NCBI GenBank assembly: GCA_017399685.1
Contig: JAFQBM010000009.1
Span: 1 to 55,270, forward strand
Length of the DNA: 55,270 nucleotides
Source: Lachnospiraceae bacterium
Lineage (GTDB): Bacteria > Bacillota > Clostridia > Lachnospirales > Lachnospiraceae
Direction: 5' to 3'
This document shows, in pieces, positions 15,995 to 24,331 of this stretch. The first letter of the stretch is position 1. Each line of letters begins with the position of its first letter. The position numbers and the translations under genes are program-made. The notes under the pieces were generated by a model. It was not told the origin of the DNA. It saw nothing but the letters and a program-made list of their open reading frames with translations, and searched no databases.

Positions 15995-16561
15995 ATGAAT
16001 TTTAGAAAGAAAAATGAACTGTCTAAAATACAAATACTGAAAAATATAGGTGCTTTTTTCCTGCGAGTGATTGTAGTTGTAGCCATTGGATACAGTATTG
16101 TTGCTTTTGGCGGACAAACAATGGAAATGGTAGGAGAATCTATGGCACCTGTCATCCATAATGATGATATTTTGCTGGTGAATAAGATAAAATATAAGAT
16201 TTTTGACCCAAAGCAAATGGATATTATCTTATTTAAGGTAAGAAAAAGTTCTGAAACCTATTATTCTGTAAAACGTGTCATTGGTGTTCCGGGAGATACG
16301 GTACAGATTATTGATGGGGAAGTTTATGTAAATGATTCAAAATTGGAAAATCCACCCTTTGAAGAATTAATATTAAATGCCGGACTTGCAAAGGATCCAA
16401 TTCTTTTAGGTGAGGACGAATATTTTGTTATGGGAGATAATTGTAATATTAGTGAGGATTCCAGATTTGTAAACATTGGTGTAGTTTTAAAAGAGGATAT
16501 TGTAGGACAGATTGTAAGAATCGTAAATCCAAAAGAAAGAAGAACGAAGTTAAGCAATTAA
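15995..16561 (+). CDS. lepB: signal peptidase I (first copy)
   Basis: A 188-residue type I signal peptidase that cleaves signal peptides on the outer face of the membrane. One N-terminal membrane segment spans residues 20-39. The catalytic dyad is Ser49 in VGESMAP and Lys93 in SVKRVIGVPGD. The box E region reads MGDNCNISEDSR, where most homologs have GDNRxxSxDSR, so the first position after GDN is changed. AGGAGG precedes the start. It lies 19 bases after the rplS terminator. A second signal peptidase gene lies two genes downstream; two different specificities are plausible. Confidence 0.95.
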   Translation: MNFRKKNELSKIQILKNIGAFFLRVIVVVAIGYSIVAFGGQTMEMVGESMAPVIHNDDILLVNKIKYKIFDPKQMDIILFKVRKSSETYYSVKRVIGVPGDTVQIIDGEVYVNDSKLENPPFEELILNAGLAKDPILLGEDEYFVMGDNCNISEDSRFVNIGVVLKEDIVGQIVRIVNPKERRTKLSN

Positions 16562-16664
16562 CCGAGTTGTGAATTATAGAAATGGCTAATAAAACACTAA
16601 CATATATAGAATATTATAGTTTCGCAATTGCCGAAACGAAAGGAAAGGATAAAAGGTGCAAAGT

Positions 16665-17537
16665 ATGAATTTTCAATGGTATCCTGGACATATGACAAAA
16701 GCAAAAAGACAGATGCAGGAGGACATAAAGTTAATTGATATTGTGGTAGAAATTGTAGATGCAAGAATACCAGTCAGTTCAAAAAATCCTGATATTGACG
16801 AACTTGCAAAAAATAAATATCGTCTCATTATATTTAATAAAATTGATTTGGCAGATCCGAAAGAAACTGCGAAATGGGAAAATTACTATAAAGAAAAAGG
16901 CTTTCATACCATTCAGGTGAATTCGAAATCCGGTCTGGGTATGAAGAATGTAACCGGAGTCATTCAGGAAGCCTGTAAGGAAAAAATTGAAAGAGATAGA
17001 AAAAGAGGCATATTAAACCGTCCTATTCGTGCCATGATAGTGGGAATTCCGAATGTAGGAAAGTCTACTTTTATTAATTCTTTTGTGAAAAAAGCTTGTG
17101 CCAAAACCGGAAATAAGCCTGGTGTAACAAAGGGAAAACAATGGATTCGTATGAATAAAAATATTGAGCTCTTGGACACTCCTGGAATTTTATGGCCGAA
17201 ATTTGAAGATCAAAGGGTAGGACTACGTCTGGCGTTTATTGGTTCCATAAAAGAAGAAATTTTAAATATAACGGAATTATCTATGGAATTAATAGACTTT
17301 TTATGTCATAATTATAGTAGTATTTTAACTCAAAGATATGGTGTAGATGAAACTCGTAACAAGGCAGAAATTTTAGAGGAAATAGCTGTGAACCGTCAGT
17401 GCAGATTAAAAGGAAACCAAATTGATTATGACAAGGCTGCAGGCATTCTGATGGATGAATTCAGAAATGGAAAGCTTGGTGCTATTACTCTGGAATTCGT
17501 AAATAAGGAGGAGAAGGCAAACAGTGAAACTGTTTAA
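16665..17537 (+). CDS. rbgA: ribosome biogenesis GTPase RbgA (YlqF)
   Basis: A 290-residue circularly permuted GTPase required for late 50S assembly. The G motifs come in the permuted order: G4 NKID (residues 58-61), G1 GIPNVGKS (127-134), G3 DTPG (about 173-176). ATG at 16665 gives MNFQWYPGHMTKAKR, the usual family N-terminus. A GTG nine bases upstream is an alternative. The leader contains a GTTTCG-CAATTGC-CGAAAC hairpin at 16619-16637. The C-terminal helical domain binds the 50S subunit. The gene overlaps the downstream signal peptidase by 14 bases. Confidence 0.95.
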   Translation: MNFQWYPGHMTKAKRQMQEDIKLIDIVVEIVDARIPVSSKNPDIDELAKNKYRLIIFNKIDLADPKETAKWENYYKEKGFHTIQVNSKSGLGMKNVTGVIQEACKEKIERDRKRGILNRPIRAMIVGIPNVGKSTFINSFVKKACAKTGNKPGVTKGKQWIRMNKNIELLDTPGILWPKFEDQRVGLRLAFIGSIKEEILNITELSMELIDFLCHNYSSILTQRYGVDETRNKAEILEEIAVNRQCRLKGNQIDYDKAAGILMDEFRNGKLGAITLEFVNKEEKANSETV

Positions 17538-18123
17538 GAAAAAAGACGAATTATACTTTACAGAACAGGTGGAAATAGAAGAAGAGGAATTTTCGCTGAA
17601 AGATGAAATTGTAGATGTTATTACTTATATTGGGATTGCTTTTTTTCTTGTTGCAATTTTGATTCAATTTGTAGTACAAAGGGACGTTGTGGATGGGGAA
17701 TCTATGATGAATACTTTGCAGGACGAAGATAACATTTTGGTAGACAAGCTTACGTATCAGTTCAGTGACCCGGAACGTTTTGATATTGTTCTGTTTCCTT
17801 ATGGAGAAGGTGACGAAGAACTTTGTTTTATCAAAAGAGTCATTGGTCTGCCGGGTGAAACGGTACAAATCAGCAGATCTGGTGATATTTTTATAGATGG
17901 TGAGTATCTGGATGAAGATTATGGAATGGAAGAAATCCAACAAGATAAGAGATATTTGGCTGCAGATGGATATACCTTGCAGGAGGATGAGTATTTTGTA
18001 ATGGGTGATAATAGAAATAACAGTTATGACAGTAGACAAATTGGTGGAATAAAAAGAGAAGATATCATTGGCCGTGCAGTGTTTCGAATTTATCCGCTAA
18101 AAAGTATAGGGTTGGTTAAATAA
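17524..18123 (+). CDS. lepB: signal peptidase I (second copy)
   Basis: A 199-residue type I signal peptidase. An acidic cytoplasmic N-terminus (EQVEIEEEEF) precedes a membrane segment at about residues 32-51. The dyad is Ser60 in VDGESMMNTL and Lys104 in CFIKRVIGLPGE, and the conserved GDNRNNSYDSR is intact. GTG at 17524 is the start, with AAGGAGGAGA upstream inside rbgA. Coupling to rbgA (14-base overlap) and rnhB (1-base overlap) makes one operon. Of the two paralogs here this one is the more canonical. Confidence 0.95.
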   Translation: MKLFKKKDELYFTEQVEIEEEEFSLKDEIVDVITYIGIAFFLVAILIQFVVQRDVVDGESMMNTLQDEDNILVDKLTYQFSDPERFDIVLFPYGEGDEELCFIKRVIGLPGETVQISRSGDIFIDGEYLDEDYGMEEIQQDKRYLAADGYTLQEDEYFVMGDNRNNSYDSRQIGGIKREDIIGRAVFRIYPLKSIGLVK

Positions 18124-18890
18124 TGGAAAGCATTAGTATTATTACGGCGAAATTAAAAAATTTAACATGGGACAAGATGGATGTCTTTATTTTGGAATAC
18201 GAGAAGGACGAAAGAGCCGGGGTACAAAAGCTGGTAGAAAAGGCGAAAAAGCAAAAAGAGGCTTATCTTGCAGAATGCAACCGTATAGAAGGCATGAAGC
18301 AGTTTGAAAAACAATATTCGAATCTTTCTTATATCTGTGGAATTGATGAAGTGGGAAGAGGGCCTTTGGCAGGTCCAGTGGTAGCGGCAGCGGTAGTTTT
18401 ACCAAAAGACTGCGACATTTTGTATCTAAATGATTCCAAGCAGTTATCTGCGAAAAAACGGGAAGAGCTATATGATGAAATTATGAAAAAAGCCATTAGT
18501 GTTGGAATTGGGATTCAGGACGAGTCAGTGATTGATTCTGTCAATATTTTAAATGCGAATTACATAGCAATGCGGGAGGCTATTTCAAAGCTTACGGTGG
18601 AGCCGGAGGTTTTATTAAATGATGCTGTTACCATTCCGGAGGTAGATATCTTACAGGTTCCCATTATTAAAGGGGATACGAAAAGCATTTCCATTGCTGC
18701 TGCCAGTATTATTGCAAAGGTGACAAGGGATAACATCATGGTAGAATATGACGAAGTATATAAAGGCTACGGATTTGCGAAAAATAAAGGATATGGATCG
18801 AAAGAACATATTGAAGCCATAAAAGAATTGGGACCATGTCCGATTCATAGAAGAACATTTATTAAAAATTTTATAGATGATTCAAAGTAA
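18123..18890 (+). CDS. rnhB: ribonuclease HII
   Basis: A 255-residue RNase HII, which removes RNA from RNA-DNA hybrids and single ribonucleotides from DNA. The active-site segment CGIDEVGRGPLAGP places Asp75 and Glu76. LNDSKQLS and the later Asp in VEYDEVY complete the family pattern. A 70-residue N-terminal extension of charged helices precedes the catalytic domain, as in Bacillus RnhB. Its ATG overlaps the stop of the signal peptidase gene. Next to rbgA and upstream of ylqG/ylqH-like genes, the order matches Bacillus subtilis. Confidence 0.97.
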   Translation: MESISIITAKLKNLTWDKMDVFILEYEKDERAGVQKLVEKAKKQKEAYLAECNRIEGMKQFEKQYSNLSYICGIDEVGRGPLAGPVVAAAVVLPKDCDILYLNDSKQLSAKKREELYDEIMKKAISVGIGIQDESVIDSVNILNANYIAMREAISKLTVEPEVLLNDAVTIPEVDILQVPIIKGDTKSISIAAASIIAKVTRDNIMVEYDEVYKGYGFAKNKGYGSKEHIEAIKELGPCPIHRRTFIKNFIDDSK

Positions 18891-18931
18891 ATTTCTTGAC
18901 TTATGAACATTTGAATGGGGTGTGAGATTAC

Positions 18932-21900
18932 ATGCAGATTTATAATAATCCGTTTGACAATAAAACGAATCGAAATAATGTCAGAAGTAATCAGGCTTTA
19001 GCAAAAGGTTTACAATCACTTTCGAAGAATAATTCTGCTAATAACGTGAAGCAGGCAGTGTCAACACTGATAAAAGGACAGGTAATTAAAGGGCTTGTTT
19101 TGGATGTTTCCAACAAACAGGTTGTTCTTGAAATGGAAAATGGAGAAAAACTAAATGCTACTGTTAAGGAAGCGGTAGATTTAAATATTGGTGAGCAGTT
19201 GTATTTTGAAGTAAAAGATGAATCTTCAGGTCAGATACAGTTACGTCCACTTACAGATCCTAATATTAATCCACAGAATGCCACATTGGAAAAAGTTCTT
19301 AATTCCAATGGTCTTATGTTGAATGAAAAAAATTTATCCATTGTTTCTGAATTAATGGATCAGGGAATGAATCTTGACGATGCCACCATTCGTACCATTA
19401 TTCGAAATTCAACAAAATTCCCAGAGGCTTCTATTAAGTCTTTGGTATTAATGGAAAAGCTACAATTACCAGCAAATGAAACTACCATTTCCCAGCTGAA
19501 TGAGTATGAAGAAGGCAATGGAATGATATTAAAGCAGACAGAAGATTTTATCAATCAGTTCTGTGAAGAATTGCAGTCTTGTAAGGATAGAAAAGGATTT
19601 GGAGAAGTATCAAGGAAACTTACCATGATGATGAAAGAAGAGATTACTTCTGCAGCCAAAGAACTTGAAGTTCTTCAAAAGATAAATCAGGTAATAGAGG
19701 ATAAAAATGCTGGTGTTATCAAAGACTCTCAGGTACTTCAAAAAATAAATGAAATCATTCAGGATGAATATTCTGGTCAACTAGAAGGTACAAAAGGTGA
19801 AACTGTAGTTTTTGATAAAGGTTCTGTGATTCAAAATGAAAAGCTTTCCATTCAAGAGGATAGAACGAGTATACAACAAGATGTAAATGTATCCTCTGAT
19901 AATGCATCTGTTAAGATGTCAGACACATCGACTGTTTTGAATGAAGAATCTGTAATCCAAAGGGGGTTACAGTCAAATCGTACGGAAGAGTTAGGAATAA
20001 TAGCAGAAACAAAGGGAGGTCAGATTCTGGAAAAAATAAACCAGATCATTCAAAATGAATATCCAGAAGCAATGGATGCTCCCAAAAGTGAAACTGTAAT
20101 TCAAAAAGCAATCAAAGAAAGTCAGACAGAAAATTTACAGACAATAAATATGAAAATGACATTGGAAGCCAAGGATGCACAGGCATTGCAAAAAATAACC
20201 CAAATAATTCAAAAAGAATATTTCGGTGAGATAAAAGATGCCAAGGGTGAGTCTGTGACAGAAAAGAATCTACATACAAATAAGGCAGATAATCTTCAAA
20301 TGGCTGCTGCAACAAAAGAAGGTCAGATTCTGGAAAAAATAAATCAAGTAATTCAGGATGAATTTGGTGGAAATGTAGAGAAATCGAAAGGTGATTCTGT
20401 AGTTCAAAAAGGACAAACAGAAATTTCATCACAAAGCTCACAAACCGGGAACATTCAAATGTCATCGGAAACCAAAGAAATTCAGGTAATTCAAAAAATA
20501 AAGCAGATTATTAAGGAAGAATATCTGGAAGAAGTAAAAGAGACGAATGACGAAACTTTGCCTCAAAAAGAGACAAAGTTAAGACAATCTCAGAATTCAA
20601 AGCAGAATGAAACTATTGCTTCAGGAACAAAAGATGCGGAATACATGCAGAAGACTGCAAAAGTGGTTCAGGAAGAATCAGTGGCAAAGAATACTGAATT
20701 AATGACTAAAATTTCAAAAGTGCTTCAGGAAGAAAATTTAGGTTTATTAAAAGAAGCGAAAATTCTTCAAAAATTAACAGAAGCAGTGCGTAATGTTGAA
20801 ATTCAGTCAAACCAGAGTGAACCAATAAAAATTACTCCGCTTACCATTAAATTAAATCAGTTTGTTTCAAAAGAGAATCCTGTTCAGACGAAAGAAAGTC
20901 AAATGCTTCAGAAATTTGAACAGGCGATTAAGAATGAAAATCTAGGTGTAGCAAAGGAAAGTCAATTGATGCAAAAATTGACCCAGGTAGTAAAAAATCA
21001 ACTTTCAGATACTGTGCAGAATTCAACAGTAAATCTGACTCAAAATAAAGATATTAACATGACACAAGTCCAAAGTGAAAGTGTGTCTCAAAGCCAAGAT
21101 ACGAACATACCACAGAATCAAAGTGCCAATCAGATTCAAAGGCAAGATATGAATGCAATTCAAAACCAAACGATGGATGTGATTCAAGCTGAAAATACTG
21201 ATACTTCGAAAGAAGCTCAACTGATTCAAAAGATAAATCAGTTTATTCAGATTGAAACCGAAAGTATGGGTGTGGTACAGGAGTCAAATGTGGATTCAAT
21301 GATTCAATCCATAAAACAAATGATAAATGAGGCTTCTATAGAAGGAAACTTAAGTTTAAATGAAATTGGAATGAATCAAAACATAGGAGAAGAAGGGAAG
21401 ATATTAAATGTTTCCGAGGAACGAAAGACATCCGTCCTTTTTGAAGAATTTGATGCCAGTAAAATAATAAAACAAAATTCTTCGAAAACAGTAGAATTTG
21501 TCCTTTCAAATGCAGGAACTTTTGAAGAGGCTTTGGATTCCTTTTTAAATATTGCGAATCATCCATTACTAAAAGAGCAGATAAATCAGGAAAGTTTAAA
21601 GCAGATTACAGATATTTATGCTTCTAATCTGCCCAAAGAAGAAATGCTTTCGCAAATCGAACAGGTGCTTACCAAAGAGGTCACATCCGATACAACAGCT
21701 TTCGGAAATAACGTGGATGCCATGCTACAGGAAAGTCCAAAACAGACTGCACAAAAGTTTGTTGAATTTATGGACCAAATGGATTTGTTAAAGAATTTAC
21801 CACAGGAGTCGGCACAAAGACCAGCATTAAATTCAGGATTTCTTTCAAACAAAACGTTATCACAGGCTTCGAATTTAAATCAAAGCCAGAATTTGAATAA

Positions 21901-22651
21901 TAATGGAACCACGAATCAAAACCAAAACTTGAACCAAAATGGAAATTCAAATCAAAACCAGACGTTAAATTTAAGTGCAAGTGGACTTCCGGCGAAATTA
22001 GAATCTGAATTATCGTCCTTACGAGATTTTTTACAATCCAAAGATTTCAATGACATTGTGAAAGGTGCATTACAGGAAAGATGGTATGCAGAGCCGGAAG
22101 ATTTAAAAGATGATTTTAAGGTAAAAGAGCAAATCCGGAAAATAGGAAATGACTTAAACCAGATTTCCCAGTTGTTTGAAAAAGAAGGTGGATTCCAAAA
22201 ATCCGCGGAACTTTCGAATCAGATTAAGGATAATATCGATTTTATGAATCAGGTAAATCAATATTATAATTATGTTCAGATTCCTTTAAAATTAACAGAA
22301 CAGCTTACCAATAGTGAACTTTATGTCTATACCAATAAAAAGAATCTGAAGAATAACGATGGCCAGATTAGTGTATTACTACACTTGGATATGAAAAATC
22401 TTGGAAGTACAGACATTCATGTAGCGTTGACGAATCAGAGTATTCACACCAGATTTTATTTAGAAGAGGAAGATTCGTTGCAGATTTTAGAAAATCATAT
22501 AAGCGAATTAGAAATAGCGATACAAAAATTAGGTTACACTATGAGTTATGAAATGAATGTAAGACAGCAGATGCCAAGTTTTTCAGAGAATCTACTGGAA
22601 GAAAAACCAAAGACAGATATCAAGAGGTATAATTTTGATGTAAGGATGTGA
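18932..22651 (+). CDS. large FliK-like (YlqG-type) protein with long repeat region
   Basis: A 1239-residue protein. The N-terminal 110 residues include a small beta-rich domain (GQVIKGLVLDVSNKQVVLEMENGEKL). Residues about 243-805 hold some twelve copies of a helical unit of the form (S/A/G)Q-hydrophobic-LQKI-x-Q-IIQ-(D/N/E)E, separated by variable spacers. Residues about 970-1015 are Asn/Gln-rich. The C-terminal 120 residues (VLLHLDMKNLGSTDIHVAL, then LEEEDSLQILENHI) match the FliK/flagellar hook-length control C-domain. In Bacillus subtilis ylqG occupies the same place after rnhB and before the FlhB-tail-like ylqH. No signal peptide is seen. No flagellar genes are present here, so its role is unknown. 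Confidence 0.8.
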   Translation: MQIYNNPFDNKTNRNNVRSNQALAKGLQSLSKNNSANNVKQAVSTLIKGQVIKGLVLDVSNKQVVLEMENGEKLNATVKEAVDLNIGEQLYFEVKDESSGQIQLRPLTDPNINPQNATLEKVLNSNGLMLNEKNLSIVSELMDQGMNLDDATIRTIIRNSTKFPEASIKSLVLMEKLQLPANETTISQLNEYEEGNGMILKQTEDFINQFCEELQSCKDRKGFGEVSRKLTMMMKEEITSAAKELEVLQKINQVIEDKNAGVIKDSQVLQKINEIIQDEYSGQLEGTKGETVVFDKGSVIQNEKLSIQEDRTSIQQDVNVSSDNASVKMSDTSTVLNEESVIQRGLQSNRTEELGIIAETKGGQILEKINQIIQNEYPEAMDAPKSETVIQKAIKESQTENLQTINMKMTLEAKDAQALQKITQIIQKEYFGEIKDAKGESVTEKNLHTNKADNLQMAAATKEGQILEKINQVIQDEFGGNVEKSKGDSVVQKGQTEISSQSSQTGNIQMSSETKEIQVIQKIKQIIKEEYLEEVKETNDETLPQKETKLRQSQNSKQNETIASGTKDAEYMQKTAKVVQEESVAKNTELMTKISKVLQEENLGLLKEAKILQKLTEAVRNVEIQSNQSEPIKITPLTIKLNQFVSKENPVQTKESQMLQKFEQAIKNENLGVAKESQLMQKLTQVVKNQLSDTVQNSTVNLTQNKDINMTQVQSESVSQSQDTNIPQNQSANQIQRQDMNAIQNQTMDVIQAENTDTSKEAQLIQKINQFIQIETESMGVVQESNVDSMIQSIKQMINEASIEGNLSLNEIGMNQNIGEEGKILNVSEERKTSVLFEEFDASKIIKQNSSKTVEFVLSNAGTFEEALDSFLNIANHPLLKEQINQESLKQITDIYASNLPKEEMLSQIEQVLTKEVTSDTTAFGNNVDAMLQESPKQTAQKFVEFMDQMDLLKNLPQESAQRPALNSGFLSNKTLSQASNLNQSQNLNNNGTTNQNQNLNQNGNSNQNQTLNLSASGLPAKLESELSSLRDFLQSKDFNDIVKGALQERWYAEPEDLKDDFKVKEQIRKIGNDLNQISQLFEKEGGFQKSAELSNQIKDNIDFMNQVNQYYNYVQIPLKLTEQLTNSELYVYTNKKNLKNNDGQISVLLHLDMKNLGSTDIHVALTNQSIHTRFYLEEEDSLQILENHISELEIAIQKLGYTMSYEMNVRQQMPSFSENLLEEKPKTDIKRYNFDVRM
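19650..21350 (+). repeat. degenerate coding repeats in the FliK-like gene
   Basis: Roughly twelve diverged copies of a unit encoding LQKINQIIQ-type helices, for example VLQKINQVIED, ILEKINQIIQN, ALQKITQIIQK, ILEKINQVIQD, VIQKIKQIIKE and LIQKINQFIQI. Spacing varies from about 25 to 70 codons, so the array grew by duplication followed by drift. Confidence 0.7.
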
Positions 22652-22655
22652 TTTC

Positions 22656-22949
22656 TTGGAGAAGGGAAAAGAGTTTCATAAAAGAAAAGCGGTTGCATTA
22701 TTATATGACCCAAGTGACTCTGCACCGAAAATCGTAGCTTCCGGTTCCGGTTATCTGGCAGAAAAAATCATTAGTGAAGGCGAAAAAAATCAAGTGCCAA
22801 TTCATGAGGACCACCAGTTGGCAGATACTTTGTCAAGGCTGGAAATCGGAGATTATATTCCAAAAGAATTGTATGCAGTAGTCGCAGAAATTTTAGTTTT
22901 TGTAGATAAGACAGATAAAATTAAAGGGAAAATAAATGGTAAAAAATAA
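22656..22949 (+). CDS. FlhB cytoplasmic-tail-like protein (YlqH family)
   Basis: A 97-residue cytoplasmic protein that aligns with the part of FlhB/YscU lying after its self-cleavage site NPTH. It reads RKAVALLYDPSDSAPKIVAS, then GYLAEKIISEGEKNQVPIHED and IPKELYAVVAEILVFV. It lacks the membrane domain and the NPTH motif, so it corresponds to the cleaved fragment alone. A TTG at 22656 is the most likely start, with AAGGATG about 8 bases upstream. It is 4 bases after the FliK-like gene. FliK and the FlhB tail interact in flagella, so the pair may preserve that interaction in another role; this is inference. Confidence 0.85.
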   Translation: MEKGKEFHKRKAVALLYDPSDSAPKIVASGSGYLAEKIISEGEKNQVPIHEDHQLADTLSRLEIGDYIPKELYAVVAEILVFVDKTDKIKGKINGKK

Positions 22950-23289
22950 GAGGGAACTAGGGAAACAAAAAGAATCATTGGCTTGTGAATTATTAAAACA
23001 GAATGGATACCAGATTATCGAGCAGAACTTTTCCTGCCGTTTGGGAGAAATTGATATTATAGCAAAAGATGGGAAGTATCTGGTATTTGTAGAAGTGAAA
23101 TACCGGAAAAATACAGAAAATGGATATGGATTTGAGGCAGTGGATGCTAAAAAACAAAGTAAAATAAAAAATACTTCTCTATATTATCTTACTACGAAAA
23201 AGAAAAGCATCGATATACCGGTTCGTTATGATGTTATTGAAATCATTGATAAAGTGTACCGGATTCAAAAGGATGCATTTTCTTTTTAA
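22936..23289 (+). CDS. YraN family (UPF0102) endonuclease-like protein
   Basis: A 117-residue protein with the restriction-endonuclease-like core GEIDIIAKDGKYLVFVEVKYR (Asp and ExK catalytic positions), an N-terminal KRELGKQKESLACELLKQNGY helix and the conserved AVDAKKQSKIKN. YraN proteins are related to Holliday-junction resolvase folds, but their biochemical role is unsettled. The ATG overlaps the end of the FlhB-tail-like gene, the usual arrangement downstream of rnhB in many bacteria. Confidence 0.93.
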   Translation: MVKNKRELGKQKESLACELLKQNGYQIIEQNFSCRLGEIDIIAKDGKYLVFVEVKYRKNTENGYGFEAVDAKKQSKIKNTSLYYLTTKKKSIDIPVRYDVIEIIDKVYRIQKDAFSF

Positions 23290-23356
23290 CAAAGTATTTT
23301 TAGACATTAGCATGAAAAGTTTTATTTTTTTTACCTTAGATGATTCATAGATTAAT

Positions 23357-23400
23357 TGATGTAACACCTATTTGTATGCTGTGAAGCATTGTGTGTTATC
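23357..23400 (+). promoter_or_regulatory. nested leader hairpin upstream of pgeF
   Basis: TAACAC (23362-23367) pairs with GTGTTA (23393-23398). Inside, ATGCT and AGCAT enclose the tetraloop GTGA, which is of the GNRA type. It sits 70 bases before the pgeF start in an otherwise featureless 178-base gap. No family recognised. Confidence 0.45.
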
Positions 23401-23467
23401 ATAATTACAATTTTGTTCGATTAAAATGTATTAATTTTGGGGTAATGAAGAGGAAAGGATAAGTTTT

Positions 23468-24331
23468 ATGGAAATTATATATAGCCCTTACGGTGAGACT
23501 ATAGATATTATAACTAAAAATAATGTCTCATTCATACAGTTTCCAATCTTCAAAGATTTCCCACTGGTTCATGGGTTTTCCACCCGATTGGGAGGAGTGA
23601 GTAAAGACCATTTGTCTTCTATGAATTTTAAGCGTGGAGAAGATGAATCTGAAGAAAATATTCAGAAGAATTTTGAACTGTTTGCTAAGGCACTGGGGAT
23701 ATCGAAACATCAACTGGTATTATCACAACAGACCCATACCACCAACATTCGTGTGGTTACCAAGGAAGATAAAGGAAAAGGGATTCTTTTACCTCAGGAT
23801 TATAAAGATGTGGATGGCTTGATTACGAAAGAGGAAGATATCTTTTTGATGATTTTTGGTGCAGACTGTGTTCCTGTTTTTTATTATGACCCGGTGAAAA
23901 AGGTAATCGGTGCCTCTCATTGTGGCTGGAAGGGTACCAAAGGTCTTTTTCCCAAGAAAATGCTGGAGCGGATGAAAGAGGAATTTGGAAGCAATTCAGC
24001 GGATGTTATTACTGCAATTGGTCCTTCCATCTGTAGGGACTGTTATGAAGTAAGCAAAGATGTTGCAGATGAGTTTTTAGAGGTTTATTCGAAAGAGGAC
24101 TATCAAAAAATTGTAAGAGATGATAAAAACGGAAAATACCATATCGACCTATGGGAAGCAAATCGAATCACCTTGAAAAATGCCGGTGTGAAAAAAGAAA
24201 ATATATTTGTTGGAAATCTATGCACCTGCTGTAACCCGGATTTCCTGTTTTCACACAGAGCAAGTAAGGGCTTACGAGGTGTTTTAGGCGGCGGCCTTAT
24301 GATGAAAGGACATAACAAAGATGGACAATAA
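23468..24331 (+). CDS. pgeF: peptidoglycan editing factor PgeF / multicopper polyphenol oxidase family (YlmD-like)
   Basis: A 287-residue YfiH/YlmD-family protein. The zinc site is visible in QQTHTTNI, GADCVPV and SHCGWKGT, with the C-terminal CCNPDFLFSHR signature and the N-terminal HGFSTRLGGVS. Family members have been described as purine nucleoside phosphorylases/deaminases and as PgeF, which removes mis-incorporated residues from peptidoglycan precursors; which applies here is not known. AGGAAAGGA precedes the ATG. The stop overlaps the next gene by 11 bases. Confidence 0.93.
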   Translation: MEIIYSPYGETIDIITKNNVSFIQFPIFKDFPLVHGFSTRLGGVSKDHLSSMNFKRGEDESEENIQKNFELFAKALGISKHQLVLSQQTHTTNIRVVTKEDKGKGILLPQDYKDVDGLITKEEDIFLMIFGADCVPVFYYDPVKKVIGASHCGWKGTKGLFPKKMLERMKEEFGSNSADVITAIGPSICRDCYEVSKDVADEFLEVYSKEDYQKIVRDDKNGKYHIDLWEANRITLKNAGVKKENIFVGNLCTCCNPDFLFSHRASKGLRGVLGGGLMMKGHNKDGQ

